Assembly: GCF_002161555.1 (NCBI RefSeq)
Contig: NZ_NFHZ01000008.1
Location: 80,131-144,130, forward strand
Direction: 5' to 3'
Length of the DNA: 64,000 nucleotides
Origin: Barnesiella sp. An55
GTDB taxonomy: Bacteria > Bacteroidota > Bacteroidia > Bacteroidales > Barnesiellaceae
Part shown: positions 8,226-18,130 of the stretch, one piece after another
How the letters are laid out: each line of letters opens with the position of its first letter
Position numbering within the stretch: position 1 is the first letter of the stretch
Position numbers and translations under genes: made by a program
The notes under the pieces: model-generated
Told to the model about the DNA's origin: nothing
Seen by the model: only the letters and a program-made list of their open reading frames with translations
The model's database searches: none

Positions 8226-10406
8226 ATGGCAAAAGAAGTAAATTTGACCGAGGAACTGAAAAAGAATTTCGGATTCGATACCTTCAAAGGAAATCAGGAA
8301 GCGATTATCAAGAATTTACTCGCCGGGAAAGACACTTTTGTATTGATGCCCACCGGTGGAGGCAAATCGCTCTGTTATCAACTTCCGTCCCTGATTCTCG
8401 ATGGGACGGCCGTTGTCATTTCGCCTTTGATTGCATTGATGAAGAATCAGGTCGATGCCATGCGCAACTTCAGCGCCGAAGACGGCGTGGCTCATTTTAT
8501 AAACTCTTCGCTCAACAAAGCGGCAATAGACCAGGTAAAGAGCGATATTCTGTCGGGAAAAACCAAATTGCTGTATGTTGCACCCGAGTCGCTGACCAAG
8601 GAGGAGAACATCGATTTCCTGCGTCAGGTAAACATCTCGTTCTATGCCGTCGATGAGGCGCACTGTATCTCGGAGTGGGGGCACGACTTCCGTCCCGAGT
8701 ATCGTCGCATACGACCCATTATCAACGAGATAGGTGTGAAACCTGTCATCGCCCTCACGGCAACTGCCACCCCCAAGGTGCAGCACGATATCCAGAAGAA
8801 TCTGGGTATGCTCGATGCCACGGTATTCAAGTCGTCGTTCAACCGGCCCAACCTCTACTACGAGGTGCGCCCCAAGACGGCAAACATCGACAAGGATATC
8901 ATTAAATACATCAAGTCGCAAGAGGGCAAGTCGGGTATCATCTATTGCCTCAGCCGCAAGAAGGTGGAAGAGCTGGCCGAGCTGTTGCAGGTCAACGGCA
9001 TACGGGCTTTGCCCTACCATGCCGGCATGGATTCGGCTACCCGCACCCAAAACCAAGATGCGTTCCTGCTCGAAAAGATCGACGTAATCGTCGCCACGAT
9101 AGCCTTTGGCATGGGTATTGACAAACCCGATGTGCGCTATGTCATCCACTACGATATACCCAAGAGTCTTGAGGGATACTATCAAGAGACGGGGCGTGCC
9201 GGTCGAGACGGAGGTGAAGGCCAATGCATAACTTTTTATATCAACAAAGATTTGCAGAAACTCGAGAAGTTCATGCAGGGAAAGCCTTTGGCCGAGCAAG
9301 AGATAGGCAAGCAGCTGCTGTTGGAAACCGCAGCCTATGCCGAGTCGTCGCTTTGTCGTCGCAAAATTCTGCTGCACTACTTCGGCGAGGAGTATGAAGA
9401 AGATAATTGTGGAAATTGCGATAATTGCCTAAATCCTAAAAAACAAGTGGAAGCAAAAGATCAACTTTGTGCGGTTCTTGAAACTATCATTGCACTGAAA
9501 GAGAAATTTAAAGCCGAATATGTGATCGATGTCCTGATGGGAAAAGAGACCAGCCAGGTACTCTCTTACCAGCACGAAGACCTGGAGGTCTTTGGTAGCG
9601 GACAAGGCGAGGACGAGCGCACCTGGAATGCCGTCATTCGCCAGGCATTGATTGCCGGTTATATAAGTAAAGATATTGAAAATTACGGATTGTTGAAGGT
9701 GACCAAGGCCGGCCACGCATTTCTCAAGAACCCGGTATCGTTCAAGATTGTGAAGGATGTCGATTTTGAAGAGATGGAAGAAGAGGTGCCCATGAAAGGC
9801 GGCGCCGCCTGTGCGGTCGATCCCGAGTTGTACTCCATACTCAAAGACCTGCGCAAGAAGATAGCCAAGCGGCTCGAACTGCCGCCCTACGTCATCTTCC
9901 AGGACCCCTCGCTTGAAGCCATGGCTACGACCTATCCCATCACCCTCGAGGAGTTGCAGAACATCCCGGGTGTGGGTGCCGGCAAAGCCAAACGCTATGG
10001 CGAAGAGTTTATCAAGGTCATCAAGGCACACGTCGAGGAAAACGAGATTGAGCGCCCCGAAGATTTGCGGGTGCGCACCGTCGCCAACAAGTCGAAGTTG
10101 AAAGTCTCGATTATCCAGGCCATCGACCGCAAGATAGCCCTCGACGAACTGGCCGAGTCGAAAGGTCTCGAGTTTGGCGAACTGCTCGACGAAATCGAAG
10201 CCATCGTCTATTCGGGCACGAAAATCAATATCGATTATTTCTTGCGCGAGATCATGGATGATGAGCACATCGACGATATCTTCAACTATTTCAAGGAGAG
10301 CGAGAGCGACAGCCTCGAGGATGCCATCGAAGAGTTCGGTATGGAATACAGCGAGGAGGAGATACGGTTGATACGTATCAAGTTCCTCTCCGAAATGGGT
10401 AATTGA
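8226..10406 (+). CDS. recQ: ATP-dependent DNA helicase RecQ
   Basis: RecQ is a 3'-5' DNA helicase of recombination and fork repair. The 726-residue protein has motif I MPTGGGKSLCYQLP (K47), the DEAH box in AVDEAHCISEWGHDF, motif VI QETGRAGRDGG and a RecQ zinc-binding segment with CRRKILLHYF and CGNCDNC. A winged-helix region and an HRDC domain (about residues 530-610, with PPYVIFQDPSLEAMA) follow. A C-terminal extension of about 110 residues rich in Glu/Asp (ending EEEIRLIRIKFLSEMGN) goes beyond the classical form; the longer version appears usual in Bacteroidetes. It has its own promoter and a strong terminator. Confidence 0.95.
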   Translation: MAKEVNLTEELKKNFGFDTFKGNQEAIIKNLLAGKDTFVLMPTGGGKSLCYQLPSLILDGTAVVISPLIALMKNQVDAMRNFSAEDGVAHFINSSLNKAAIDQVKSDILSGKTKLLYVAPESLTKEENIDFLRQVNISFYAVDEAHCISEWGHDFRPEYRRIRPIINEIGVKPVIALTATATPKVQHDIQKNLGMLDATVFKSSFNRPNLYYEVRPKTANIDKDIIKYIKSQEGKSGIIYCLSRKKVEELAELLQVNGIRALPYHAGMDSATRTQNQDAFLLEKIDVIVATIAFGMGIDKPDVRYVIHYDIPKSLEGYYQETGRAGRDGGEGQCITFYINKDLQKLEKFMQGKPLAEQEIGKQLLLETAAYAESSLCRRKILLHYFGEEYEEDNCGNCDNCLNPKKQVEAKDQLCAVLETIIALKEKFKAEYVIDVLMGKETSQVLSYQHEDLEVFGSGQGEDERTWNAVIRQALIAGYISKDIENYGLLKVTKAGHAFLKNPVSFKIVKDVDFEEMEEEVPMKGGAACAVDPELYSILKDLRKKIAKRLELPPYVIFQDPSLEAMATTYPITLEELQNIPGVGAGKAKRYGEEFIKVIKAHVEENEIERPEDLRVRTVANKSKLKVSIIQAIDRKIALDELAESKGLEFGELLDEIEAIVYSGTKINIDYFLREIMDDEHIDDIFNYFKESESDSLEDAIEEFGMEYSEEEIRLIRIKFLSEMGN

Positions 10407-10427
10407 CGTAAACGTAACCCCCCATAT

Positions 10428-10470
10428 GAGGGACGGTTCCGATACAGGAGCCGTCCCTCTTTTTTATTCC
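10428..10470 (+). terminator. Intrinsic terminator after recQ
   Basis: GAGGGACGG (10428-10436) pairs with CCGTCCCTC (10451-10459), followed directly by a T-run. This is a textbook terminator 22 nt after the recQ stop. Confidence 0.9.
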
Positions 10471-10516
10471 GTTTTTACATTCGGGGCGAGGGGAGTAGGG
10501 GAAGGATAAATAATAA

Positions 10517-12067
<1,551 letters not shown>

Positions 12068-12098
12068 CGGGGTGAGATAATAGATTTTGAGAAAAATG

Positions 12099-12170
12099 AT
12101 ACACTATTTTATCGGTTGCCATATAATTTTTCGGTCGTTGCAACGTTAAAATAGTGTATTATTTTTTTGA
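12099..12170 (+). terminator. Inverted repeat after guaB, possible terminator
   Basis: ATACACTATTTTA (12099-12111) and TAAAATAGTGTAT (12147-12159) are perfect 13-bp complements separated by 35 nt. They are followed by T, A and a run of seven T. The T-run fits a guaB terminator; the long loop and AT-rich stem are unusual for one. It could also be an operator or processing site for the downstream foldase operon, which starts 50 nt later. Confidence 0.5.
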
Positions 12171-12219
12171 TAACTTGAGCCCGAAAGGGACTCGATAAAA
12201 ACATAACGCATATAACACA

Positions 12220-14157
12220 ATGAAAAACAAATGGCTTGTAGCGGCTTTGCTTGCCGGTAATACCTGGGCTTGGGTCTTGGCTGCCGATGTGGACCCGGTC
12301 ATTATGAGAGTGAACAACAAGGATATTCACAAATCGGAGTTCGAGTACATTTACAACAAGAACAGCCAGCAACAGGTTGACCAGAAGTCGCTCGACGAGT
12401 ACGTTACGCTATTTAAGAACTATAAGCTCAAGGTAGCCGAGGCCGAGGCTCTGGGTATCGACACGACTGCAGCTTTCAAGAAAGAGTTGGCCGGATACCG
12501 CGACGAGTTGGCCAAGCCCTATCTCATCGACTCGTCGGTCGATGAGCGGTTGGCCCGCGAGGCCTACGACCGCATGAAAGAGGATGTCGAGGTAAGTCAC
12601 ATCCTCATTGGCCTCAATGCCCGCACCCCCGAGGCAAGAGCTGCCGCCCGCCAGAAGGCCGACTCGATATTGTCCTGTATCAAAGCGGGCGAAGACTTTG
12701 GCGCATTGGCCGAGAAATATAGCGAAGACGGTTCGCGCCAGAACAAAGGCTATTTGGGTTTCATTCGGGGTGGCCGCACGGTCTATCCTTTCGAGAAGGC
12801 CGCTTTTGCCTTGCAGCCGGGTCAGGTCTCCGATGTGGTAGAGACCCAGTTTGGCTACCATATCATCAAGGTGCACAGTCGTCGTCCCGATCCGGGAGAA
12901 TTCCTCTTTGCCCATATCATGGTACTGGTTCCCCGCAATGCGTCGGATGAAGTGAAAGCCCAAAAAGAGGCCGAGATTCGCTCGATTTATGCCGAGTTGA
13001 AAGCCGGTGCCGATTTTGCCACCGTGGCCAAGGAGCGGTCGGAAGACAAGGGAACAGCCGTGCGTGGCGGTGAACTGCCCTGGGTAAGCAGCGGACAGTT
13101 TGTCAAGGAGTTTGAAGATGCCGGTTTTGCCCTCAAGAACAAAGGCGATATCTCTGAACCCGTGCTCTCGCCCTATGGCTGGCACATCATCAAGTTGCTC
13201 GACAAGCGCGGTATAAAACCCTTTGAACAGATGCGTCCCGAGATTGCCCGTCTCATGACTCGCGACGAGCGTGGTGGTATGGCTCGTGCCGCCATGGTCG
13301 AGAAGCTGAAAGGCGAGTATGGATTTTCACTGGTCGAGGCTCAGCAGGAGAAGCTGATGAAATTGGCTCAAGAGATGGGCAAGGTCGATTCGGCCTACAT
13401 TGCTGCCATCCACAACGATCAAAGTCCGCTTTTCTCGTTCAAGGGACACTCCTATACGGTAGCCGACTTTGCCGGCTTCCTGCCCAAAGGTCGCGATATA
13501 ACTCGCAATGTATCGGACTATGTAAAAGCCATGGTTGGTTTCATGATCGACCGTGAGATACTCGACTATGAAAAGAGCCGTCTCGAAGAGAAATACCTCG
13601 ACTTCCGCAACCTCATGAACGAGTATCGCGATGGCATGCTGCTCTTCGAGGTGAGCAACCGCGAGGTGTGGGAGAAGGCTTCGCAAGACACCAAGGGCTT
13701 GCAGAAGTTCTTCAAGAAAAACAAAAAGAACTACAAATGGGACAAACCTCATTATAAAGGATTCCTCATCCAGTGCAGTGACGACACCACCGCTACGGCT
13801 GTTAAGAAACGCCTGAAGAAACTCGATGCCGACTCGGTAATCGTGGTACTCAACCGCGAGTTCAATACCGATTCGCTCACTCGGGTGAAAGTAGAGCGTG
13901 GCCTCTTTGTCGAGGGTGAGAACGCCTGGATAGACTACTTGGTATTCAAGGGAGCTGCCGCCAAAGCCGATGAGAAGTTGCCGGTAGCCTTCGTCTCGGG
14001 CAAGCTGTTGAAGAAACCCGAAGCCTATACCGACGTGCGTGGCCAGGTAACGGCCGACTATCAAAACTACCTCGAGAAGGTATGGGTCGAAAACCTCAAC
14101 AAAAAGTATCCGGTAGAAATAAACGAAGATGTCCTAAAAACCGTTAACAAGCAATAG
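12220..14157 (+). CDS. Periplasmic peptidyl-prolyl isomerase with two parvulin domains
   Basis: This 645-residue protein has a signal peptide ending near residue 21 (WVLAADVD). A SurA/PpiD-like N-terminal helical segment is followed by two consecutive parvulin domains at about 122-225 (VSHILIGL, GYLGFIRGGRTVYPFE, FGYHIIKVHSRR) and 228-335 (FAHIMVLV, GGELPWVSSGQFVKEFE, YGWHIIKLLDKRG). A long C-terminal helical region of about 310 residues has no recognised domain and may act as a chaperone cradle. It is first in a run with a SurA-like lipoprotein, surA and an OstA-like gene, so a role in folding outer-membrane proteins is likely. Confidence 0.87.
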   Translation: MKNKWLVAALLAGNTWAWVLAADVDPVIMRVNNKDIHKSEFEYIYNKNSQQQVDQKSLDEYVTLFKNYKLKVAEAEALGIDTTAAFKKELAGYRDELAKPYLIDSSVDERLAREAYDRMKEDVEVSHILIGLNARTPEARAAARQKADSILSCIKAGEDFGALAEKYSEDGSRQNKGYLGFIRGGRTVYPFEKAAFALQPGQVSDVVETQFGYHIIKVHSRRPDPGEFLFAHIMVLVPRNASDEVKAQKEAEIRSIYAELKAGADFATVAKERSEDKGTAVRGGELPWVSSGQFVKEFEDAGFALKNKGDISEPVLSPYGWHIIKLLDKRGIKPFEQMRPEIARLMTRDERGGMARAAMVEKLKGEYGFSLVEAQQEKLMKLAQEMGKVDSAYIAAIHNDQSPLFSFKGHSYTVADFAGFLPKGRDITRNVSDYVKAMVGFMIDREILDYEKSRLEEKYLDFRNLMNEYRDGMLLFEVSNREVWEKASQDTKGLQKFFKKNKKNYKWDKPHYKGFLIQCSDDTTATAVKKRLKKLDADSVIVVLNREFNTDSLTRVKVERGLFVEGENAWIDYLVFKGAAAKADEKLPVAFVSGKLLKKPEAYTDVRGQVTADYQNYLEKVWVENLNKKYPVEINEDVLKTVNKQ

Positions 14158-14212
14158 CAACTGGTTATTTAGTCGTATATTTAGCGATAGTTATCCGGTT
14201 GTAGAAGACAAG

Positions 14213-15103
14213 ATGTATAAAGTATCGATAACAGCACTCGTTGCAATCCTTTCGGCATGCCTTTTCACGGCGTGCCGAAGTGGGTTACAGAGCGACGAAA
14301 ACTCACTGGTACAGGTGGGCGATGCCATCTTGTCGCGGCAGGAGGTAAACGAGGCGATGCCCCAGGGACTCTCGCCGGCCGACAGTGCCGATTTTGCCGA
14401 GCGCTATATCCAGCGTTGGGTCAACGACGAGTTGCTGTATGATGTGGCGCGTAAGAATGTGCCCGATCTGGAGCGTATCGACAAGCTGGTAGAGCAATAC
14501 CGGCGCGACCTGGTTATCTTTGAATACCGCAAACGGCTCTTGAGCGAGCGGGCTTCCAAGGAGTTTGGCGAGCAGGAGATGCGCGATTATTACGAGAAGA
14601 ATCCCGATATGTTCCGCCTGCGTGAGGCCATTCTCAAGGGTCTCTACCTCAAGGTGCCCGAGAGTGCTCCCAACATCGGACAGTTGAAAAAGTGGTATTG
14701 CTCGACCAAACCCGACGGGGTGGAAAAAATAGAGAAGTATGCCCTGAAAAACGTGGTTATCTACGACTATTTCTACGACCGGTGGGTCCCCTTCGAAGAG
14801 ATAGTCAGCAACATACCCTATGAGTTTGGCGACCCCGAGACCTTCTTGAAGAACCATCGCAATCTCGAGTTCAACAAGAACGGCTACTGGTATCTGCTCC
14901 ACATTACCGAGTTTAAGGTAAAGGGCGAGGTGATGCCCTATGATTTTGCCAAGACCCAGATTCAGGAAATTCTCGCCAACAACAACCGGCTCGAGTTCAA
15001 CCGGGAGTTGGAAGAGAATCTCTATAACGATGCCGAGAAATCGGGCGAAATAAAATGGTTGTATCAACGAGAGAAATCTCTACAAAAAGATAGTGTAAAA
15101 TAA
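14213..15103 (+). CDS. SurA-like lipoprotein without a recognisable parvulin domain
   Basis: This 296-residue protein starts with a lipoprotein signal (LSACLFTACRSG, lipidated Cys21). It shares with SurA an N-terminal helical layout (VGDAILSRQEVNEAMP, then NDELLYDVARK and DYYEKNPDMFRLRE) and a closing helix. Where a parvulin domain would sit, the conserved histidine pair and GG motif are absent. I infer a membrane-anchored chaperone related to SurA/PrsA, not an active isomerase. It lies 55 nt after the two-domain foldase and 10 nt before surA, so all three should work on the same clients. Confidence 0.78.
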   Translation: MYKVSITALVAILSACLFTACRSGLQSDENSLVQVGDAILSRQEVNEAMPQGLSPADSADFAERYIQRWVNDELLYDVARKNVPDLERIDKLVEQYRRDLVIFEYRKRLLSERASKEFGEQEMRDYYEKNPDMFRLREAILKGLYLKVPESAPNIGQLKKWYCSTKPDGVEKIEKYALKNVVIYDYFYDRWVPFEEIVSNIPYEFGDPETFLKNHRNLEFNKNGYWYLLHITEFKVKGEVMPYDFAKTQIQEILANNNRLEFNRELEENLYNDAEKSGEIKWLYQREKSLQKDSVK

Positions 15104-15113
15104 TATTTGAGTT

Positions 15114-16478
15114 ATGCGTAAACTTACTGATTGGCTTTTGTTTTTTGTAGTGGCAGTCGCTGTGGCTGCACCTGCGTTTGCCGCCGACGACAACGTAATT
15201 GACGAGGTCGTGTGGGTGGTTGGCGATGAAGCTATTTACAAGTCGGAGGTGGAAGAGCAGTACCGACAGATGCAATATGACGGACAGCGTATCGATGGCG
15301 ATCCCTACTGTGTGATACCCGAGCAGATTGCCGTGCAGAAACTCTTCCTGCACCAGGCCAAACTCGATACGATTACGGTGCCCGATGCTACGGTTTTCCA
15401 GCAGGTCGAGGCCCGTATCAATTACCTCATTGCCAATATCGGCTCGAAAGAGAAGCTGGAAGAGTACTTCAAGAAACCGGTTACCGAGATTCGTGAAGAG
15501 CTGGCCAATATCATCCGCGACCAGGGCACCGTGCAGGAGGTACAGCGCAGTCTGGTGAAAGATGTCAAGATTACCCCCGCCGAGGTGCGCAAGTTCTACA
15601 ATCAGTTACCGGTCGATAGTATTCCCTATATCCCCATGCAGGTCGAGGTGCAGATAATCACCCTCAACCCCAAGGTGCCGCAGCAGGAGATTGACAATGT
15701 GAAGGCCCGTCTGCGCGACTTCAGCGAGCAGGTCAACAAGGGAGAACGCGACTTCTCGACCTTAGCCGTGCTTTACTCCGAGGACCGGGCGTCGGCCATG
15801 ATGGGCGGCGAGCTGGGCTTTGTGAGCAAGAGCAACCTGGTGCCCGAGTTTGCCAATGTCGCCTTTAACCTCAACGACCCCAAGAAGGTATCGAAGATTG
15901 TCGAGACTGAGTATGGCTATCACATCATCCAGCTCATCGAGAAACGGGGCGACCGCATCAATGTGCGCCACATTCTGTTGCGTCCGCATGTTTCCGAAAA
16001 AGATATCTCCGATGCGTTGGTCCGTCTCGATACTCTGCGCACCGATTTGGTAGCCAATAAATTTACATTCGACGAGATTACACAATATGTTTCGCAAGAC
16101 AAGGATACCCGCAACAACAAGGGTTTGATGGTGAATTCGCAAACCGGTAACCCTAGGTTTGAGATGGGGCAGCTCCCCCAGGATGTCGCCAAAGTGGTGG
16201 CCGATATGCAAGTGGGCGAAATTTCGAAACCCTTTGTGATGACCGACGAGCGTAAGAACAAAGAGGTGGTGGCTATCGTGAAACTGAAGAATCGCATCGA
16301 GGGTCACAAGGCCAACATGTCTGATGACTATCAAACCCTCAAAGCCATTGTCGAGGAGAAGAAAAAGACCGATATCCTCAACGAGTGGCTGGCCAAGAAA
16401 CAGAGCGAAACCTATATCCGCATCAAGGATGGGTGGCGCAATTGCGAATTCAAATACGACGGTTGGATAAAGAATTGA
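15114..16478 (+). CDS. surA: Periplasmic chaperone/isomerase SurA
   Basis: SurA escorts unfolded outer-membrane proteins through the periplasm. The 454-residue protein has a signal peptide cleaved near residue 24 (AAPAFAADDN) and a SurA N-terminal domain (about 28-170). A first parvulin domain spans about 175-283 (FSTLAVLYSED, MMGGELGFVSKSNLVPEFA, EYGYHIIQLIEKRGD) and a second about 284-395 (INVRHILLRPHVSE). The second domain lacks a full GG(E/D)LG loop and reads NKGLMVNSQTGNPRFEMGQL, so the first domain is the better candidate for activity. It sits 10 nt after the SurA-like lipoprotein and 8 nt before the OstA-like gene. Confidence 0.92.
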   Translation: MRKLTDWLLFFVVAVAVAAPAFAADDNVIDEVVWVVGDEAIYKSEVEEQYRQMQYDGQRIDGDPYCVIPEQIAVQKLFLHQAKLDTITVPDATVFQQVEARINYLIANIGSKEKLEEYFKKPVTEIREELANIIRDQGTVQEVQRSLVKDVKITPAEVRKFYNQLPVDSIPYIPMQVEVQIITLNPKVPQQEIDNVKARLRDFSEQVNKGERDFSTLAVLYSEDRASAMMGGELGFVSKSNLVPEFANVAFNLNDPKKVSKIVETEYGYHIIQLIEKRGDRINVRHILLRPHVSEKDISDALVRLDTLRTDLVANKFTFDEITQYVSQDKDTRNNKGLMVNSQTGNPRFEMGQLPQDVAKVVADMQVGEISKPFVMTDERKNKEVVAIVKLKNRIEGHKANMSDDYQTLKAIVEEKKKTDILNEWLAKKQSETYIRIKDGWRNCEFKYDGWIKN

Positions 16479-16486
16479 AACAGCCT

Positions 16487-18112
16487 ATGGGGCACCGTAA
16501 AAGTATAAATAGAAACAATAGTGGTAAGAGGCATAAAACGCTGGCAGGCGTTTTATGCCTGCTTGCTGTTGGTATGTGGGCGGCTACGACCACTCCCCAG
16601 CGGAGTGTGCCCCGGAAGGACGACCCCAACAAAGTCTATCTGATTAACAGCGACGAGCTCATTTTCGATAAAGCGCAAAGTGCCGACTATCGGGTGCTGC
16701 GGGGGAATGTCGTCTTTCGCAAGGACAGCATGTACATGTATTGCGACAGCGCCTATTTCTACGAGAAGGACAACTCGCTCGACGCCTTTGGTAACGTGCA
16801 CATGGAGCAGGGCGATACTCTCTTTATCTATGGCGATGTGCTTTACTACAACGGCAACGAGCAGATAGCCCGTCTGCGCGAGAATGTGCGCATGGAGAAT
16901 CGCGACGTCACCCTCTTTACCGACAGCCTCAACTACGAGATGATTCCCAACATTGGCTATTATTTCGACGGTGGCAAACTGGTCGATTCGCAAAACGAAC
17001 TTTCGTCGGTCTATGGTCAATACTCGCCCGACACGAAGCAGTCGGTCTTCAACTTCGACGTGCAGCTGGTCAACGAGAAATATACCCTCTATTCCGATAC
17101 CCTCGAGTACAATACCCAGACCAAGATAGCCGATATCGTGGGGCCTTCGACCATTGTCTCGGACAGTAACACGATCTATTCCACTTCGGGGTGGTACAAT
17201 ACCCAGACCGATAAATCCATGCTGCTGAAGCGTTCGCTGGTCACCTCGAAGGGGCAGAGCCTCACGGGCGACACAATCTATTACGACCGGGGCTCGGGAT
17301 TCGGCGAGGTATTCGGCAACATGGTGCTCACCGATTCGATTCGCTCCATCATCATGGAGGGACAGTATGGCTTCTACAACGAGCTCACCGAGTATTCGTT
17401 TGCTACCGACTCGGCCCGGGCCCTTGAGTATTCGCGGGGCGACACCCTCTATCTGCATGCCGATACCCTCAAGTCGCACCTGATTCTGCCCGATTCCACC
17501 CGTCTGTTGCAGGCCTACCATGGTGTGCGTTTCTACAGGGTCGATGCCCAGGGAGTGTGCGATTCGATGGAGTTTACCTCGGCCGATTCGCTGCTGCACA
17601 TGTACAAGCTGCCCATTATCTGGAACGAGAACTACCAGATAACCGGCGACACGATACGTATCCACATGAACGACAGTTCGGTCGATTGGGCCTACATCCC
17701 GGCTGCCGCCTTTGCCACCCAGCACAAAGACTCGGTCTTTTTCGATCAGGTGTCGGGCAAGACACTGTTGGCCCGGTTTGAACAGGGGCAGTTGCGGCAG
17801 GTCGATGTGAGTGGAAACGCCCAGACAATATTCTATCCTCAGGAGCGCGACTCGACCCTCACGGGCCTCAACAAGGCCGAGAGTGGATTCCTCACCATGT
17901 ATCTGCGCGACCAGAAGATGGAGAAGATTGTCATCTGGCCACAGCCCCAGGGCAGCATGACGCCCATGGAGCAGGTGAAAGCCGAGCAGCTTTACCTGCC
18001 GGCCTACAAGTGGTACGACGAGCTGAGGCCGGTGAGTCCCGACGATATCTTCCGCAAGCCCGAGGTGAAGATCGAACCGGTCGAGGAGAAGAAGCATCGC
18101 TTCAGTCATTAA
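16487..18112 (+). CDS. OstA/LptA-like envelope protein
   Basis: This 541-residue protein begins at the ATG at 16487. An in-frame start at 16385 inside surA is unlikely, since the 16487 start gives a membrane-targeting segment (about 17-33, TLAGVLCLLAVGMWAATTT). The body is made of repeating short beta-strands of the OstA/LptA beta-jellyroll kind (VYLINSDELIFDKAQ, VLRGNVVFRKDSMYMYCDSA, DNSLDAFGNVHMEQGDTLF). LptA-family proteins carry lipopolysaccharide across the periplasm; this long form is seen in Bacteroidetes, and its exact role is inferred from fold and from its place after surA. The C-terminus is Lys/Glu-rich. Confidence 0.82.
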   Translation: MGHRKSINRNNSGKRHKTLAGVLCLLAVGMWAATTTPQRSVPRKDDPNKVYLINSDELIFDKAQSADYRVLRGNVVFRKDSMYMYCDSAYFYEKDNSLDAFGNVHMEQGDTLFIYGDVLYYNGNEQIARLRENVRMENRDVTLFTDSLNYEMIPNIGYYFDGGKLVDSQNELSSVYGQYSPDTKQSVFNFDVQLVNEKYTLYSDTLEYNTQTKIADIVGPSTIVSDSNTIYSTSGWYNTQTDKSMLLKRSLVTSKGQSLTGDTIYYDRGSGFGEVFGNMVLTDSIRSIIMEGQYGFYNELTEYSFATDSARALEYSRGDTLYLHADTLKSHLILPDSTRLLQAYHGVRFYRVDAQGVCDSMEFTSADSLLHMYKLPIIWNENYQITGDTIRIHMNDSSVDWAYIPAAAFATQHKDSVFFDQVSGKTLLARFEQGQLRQVDVSGNAQTIFYPQERDSTLTGLNKAESGFLTMYLRDQKMEKIVIWPQPQGSMTPMEQVKAEQLYLPAYKWYDELRPVSPDDIFRKPEVKIEPVEEKKHRFSH

Positions 18113-18130
18113 TGAGATGGAGATGGTATT

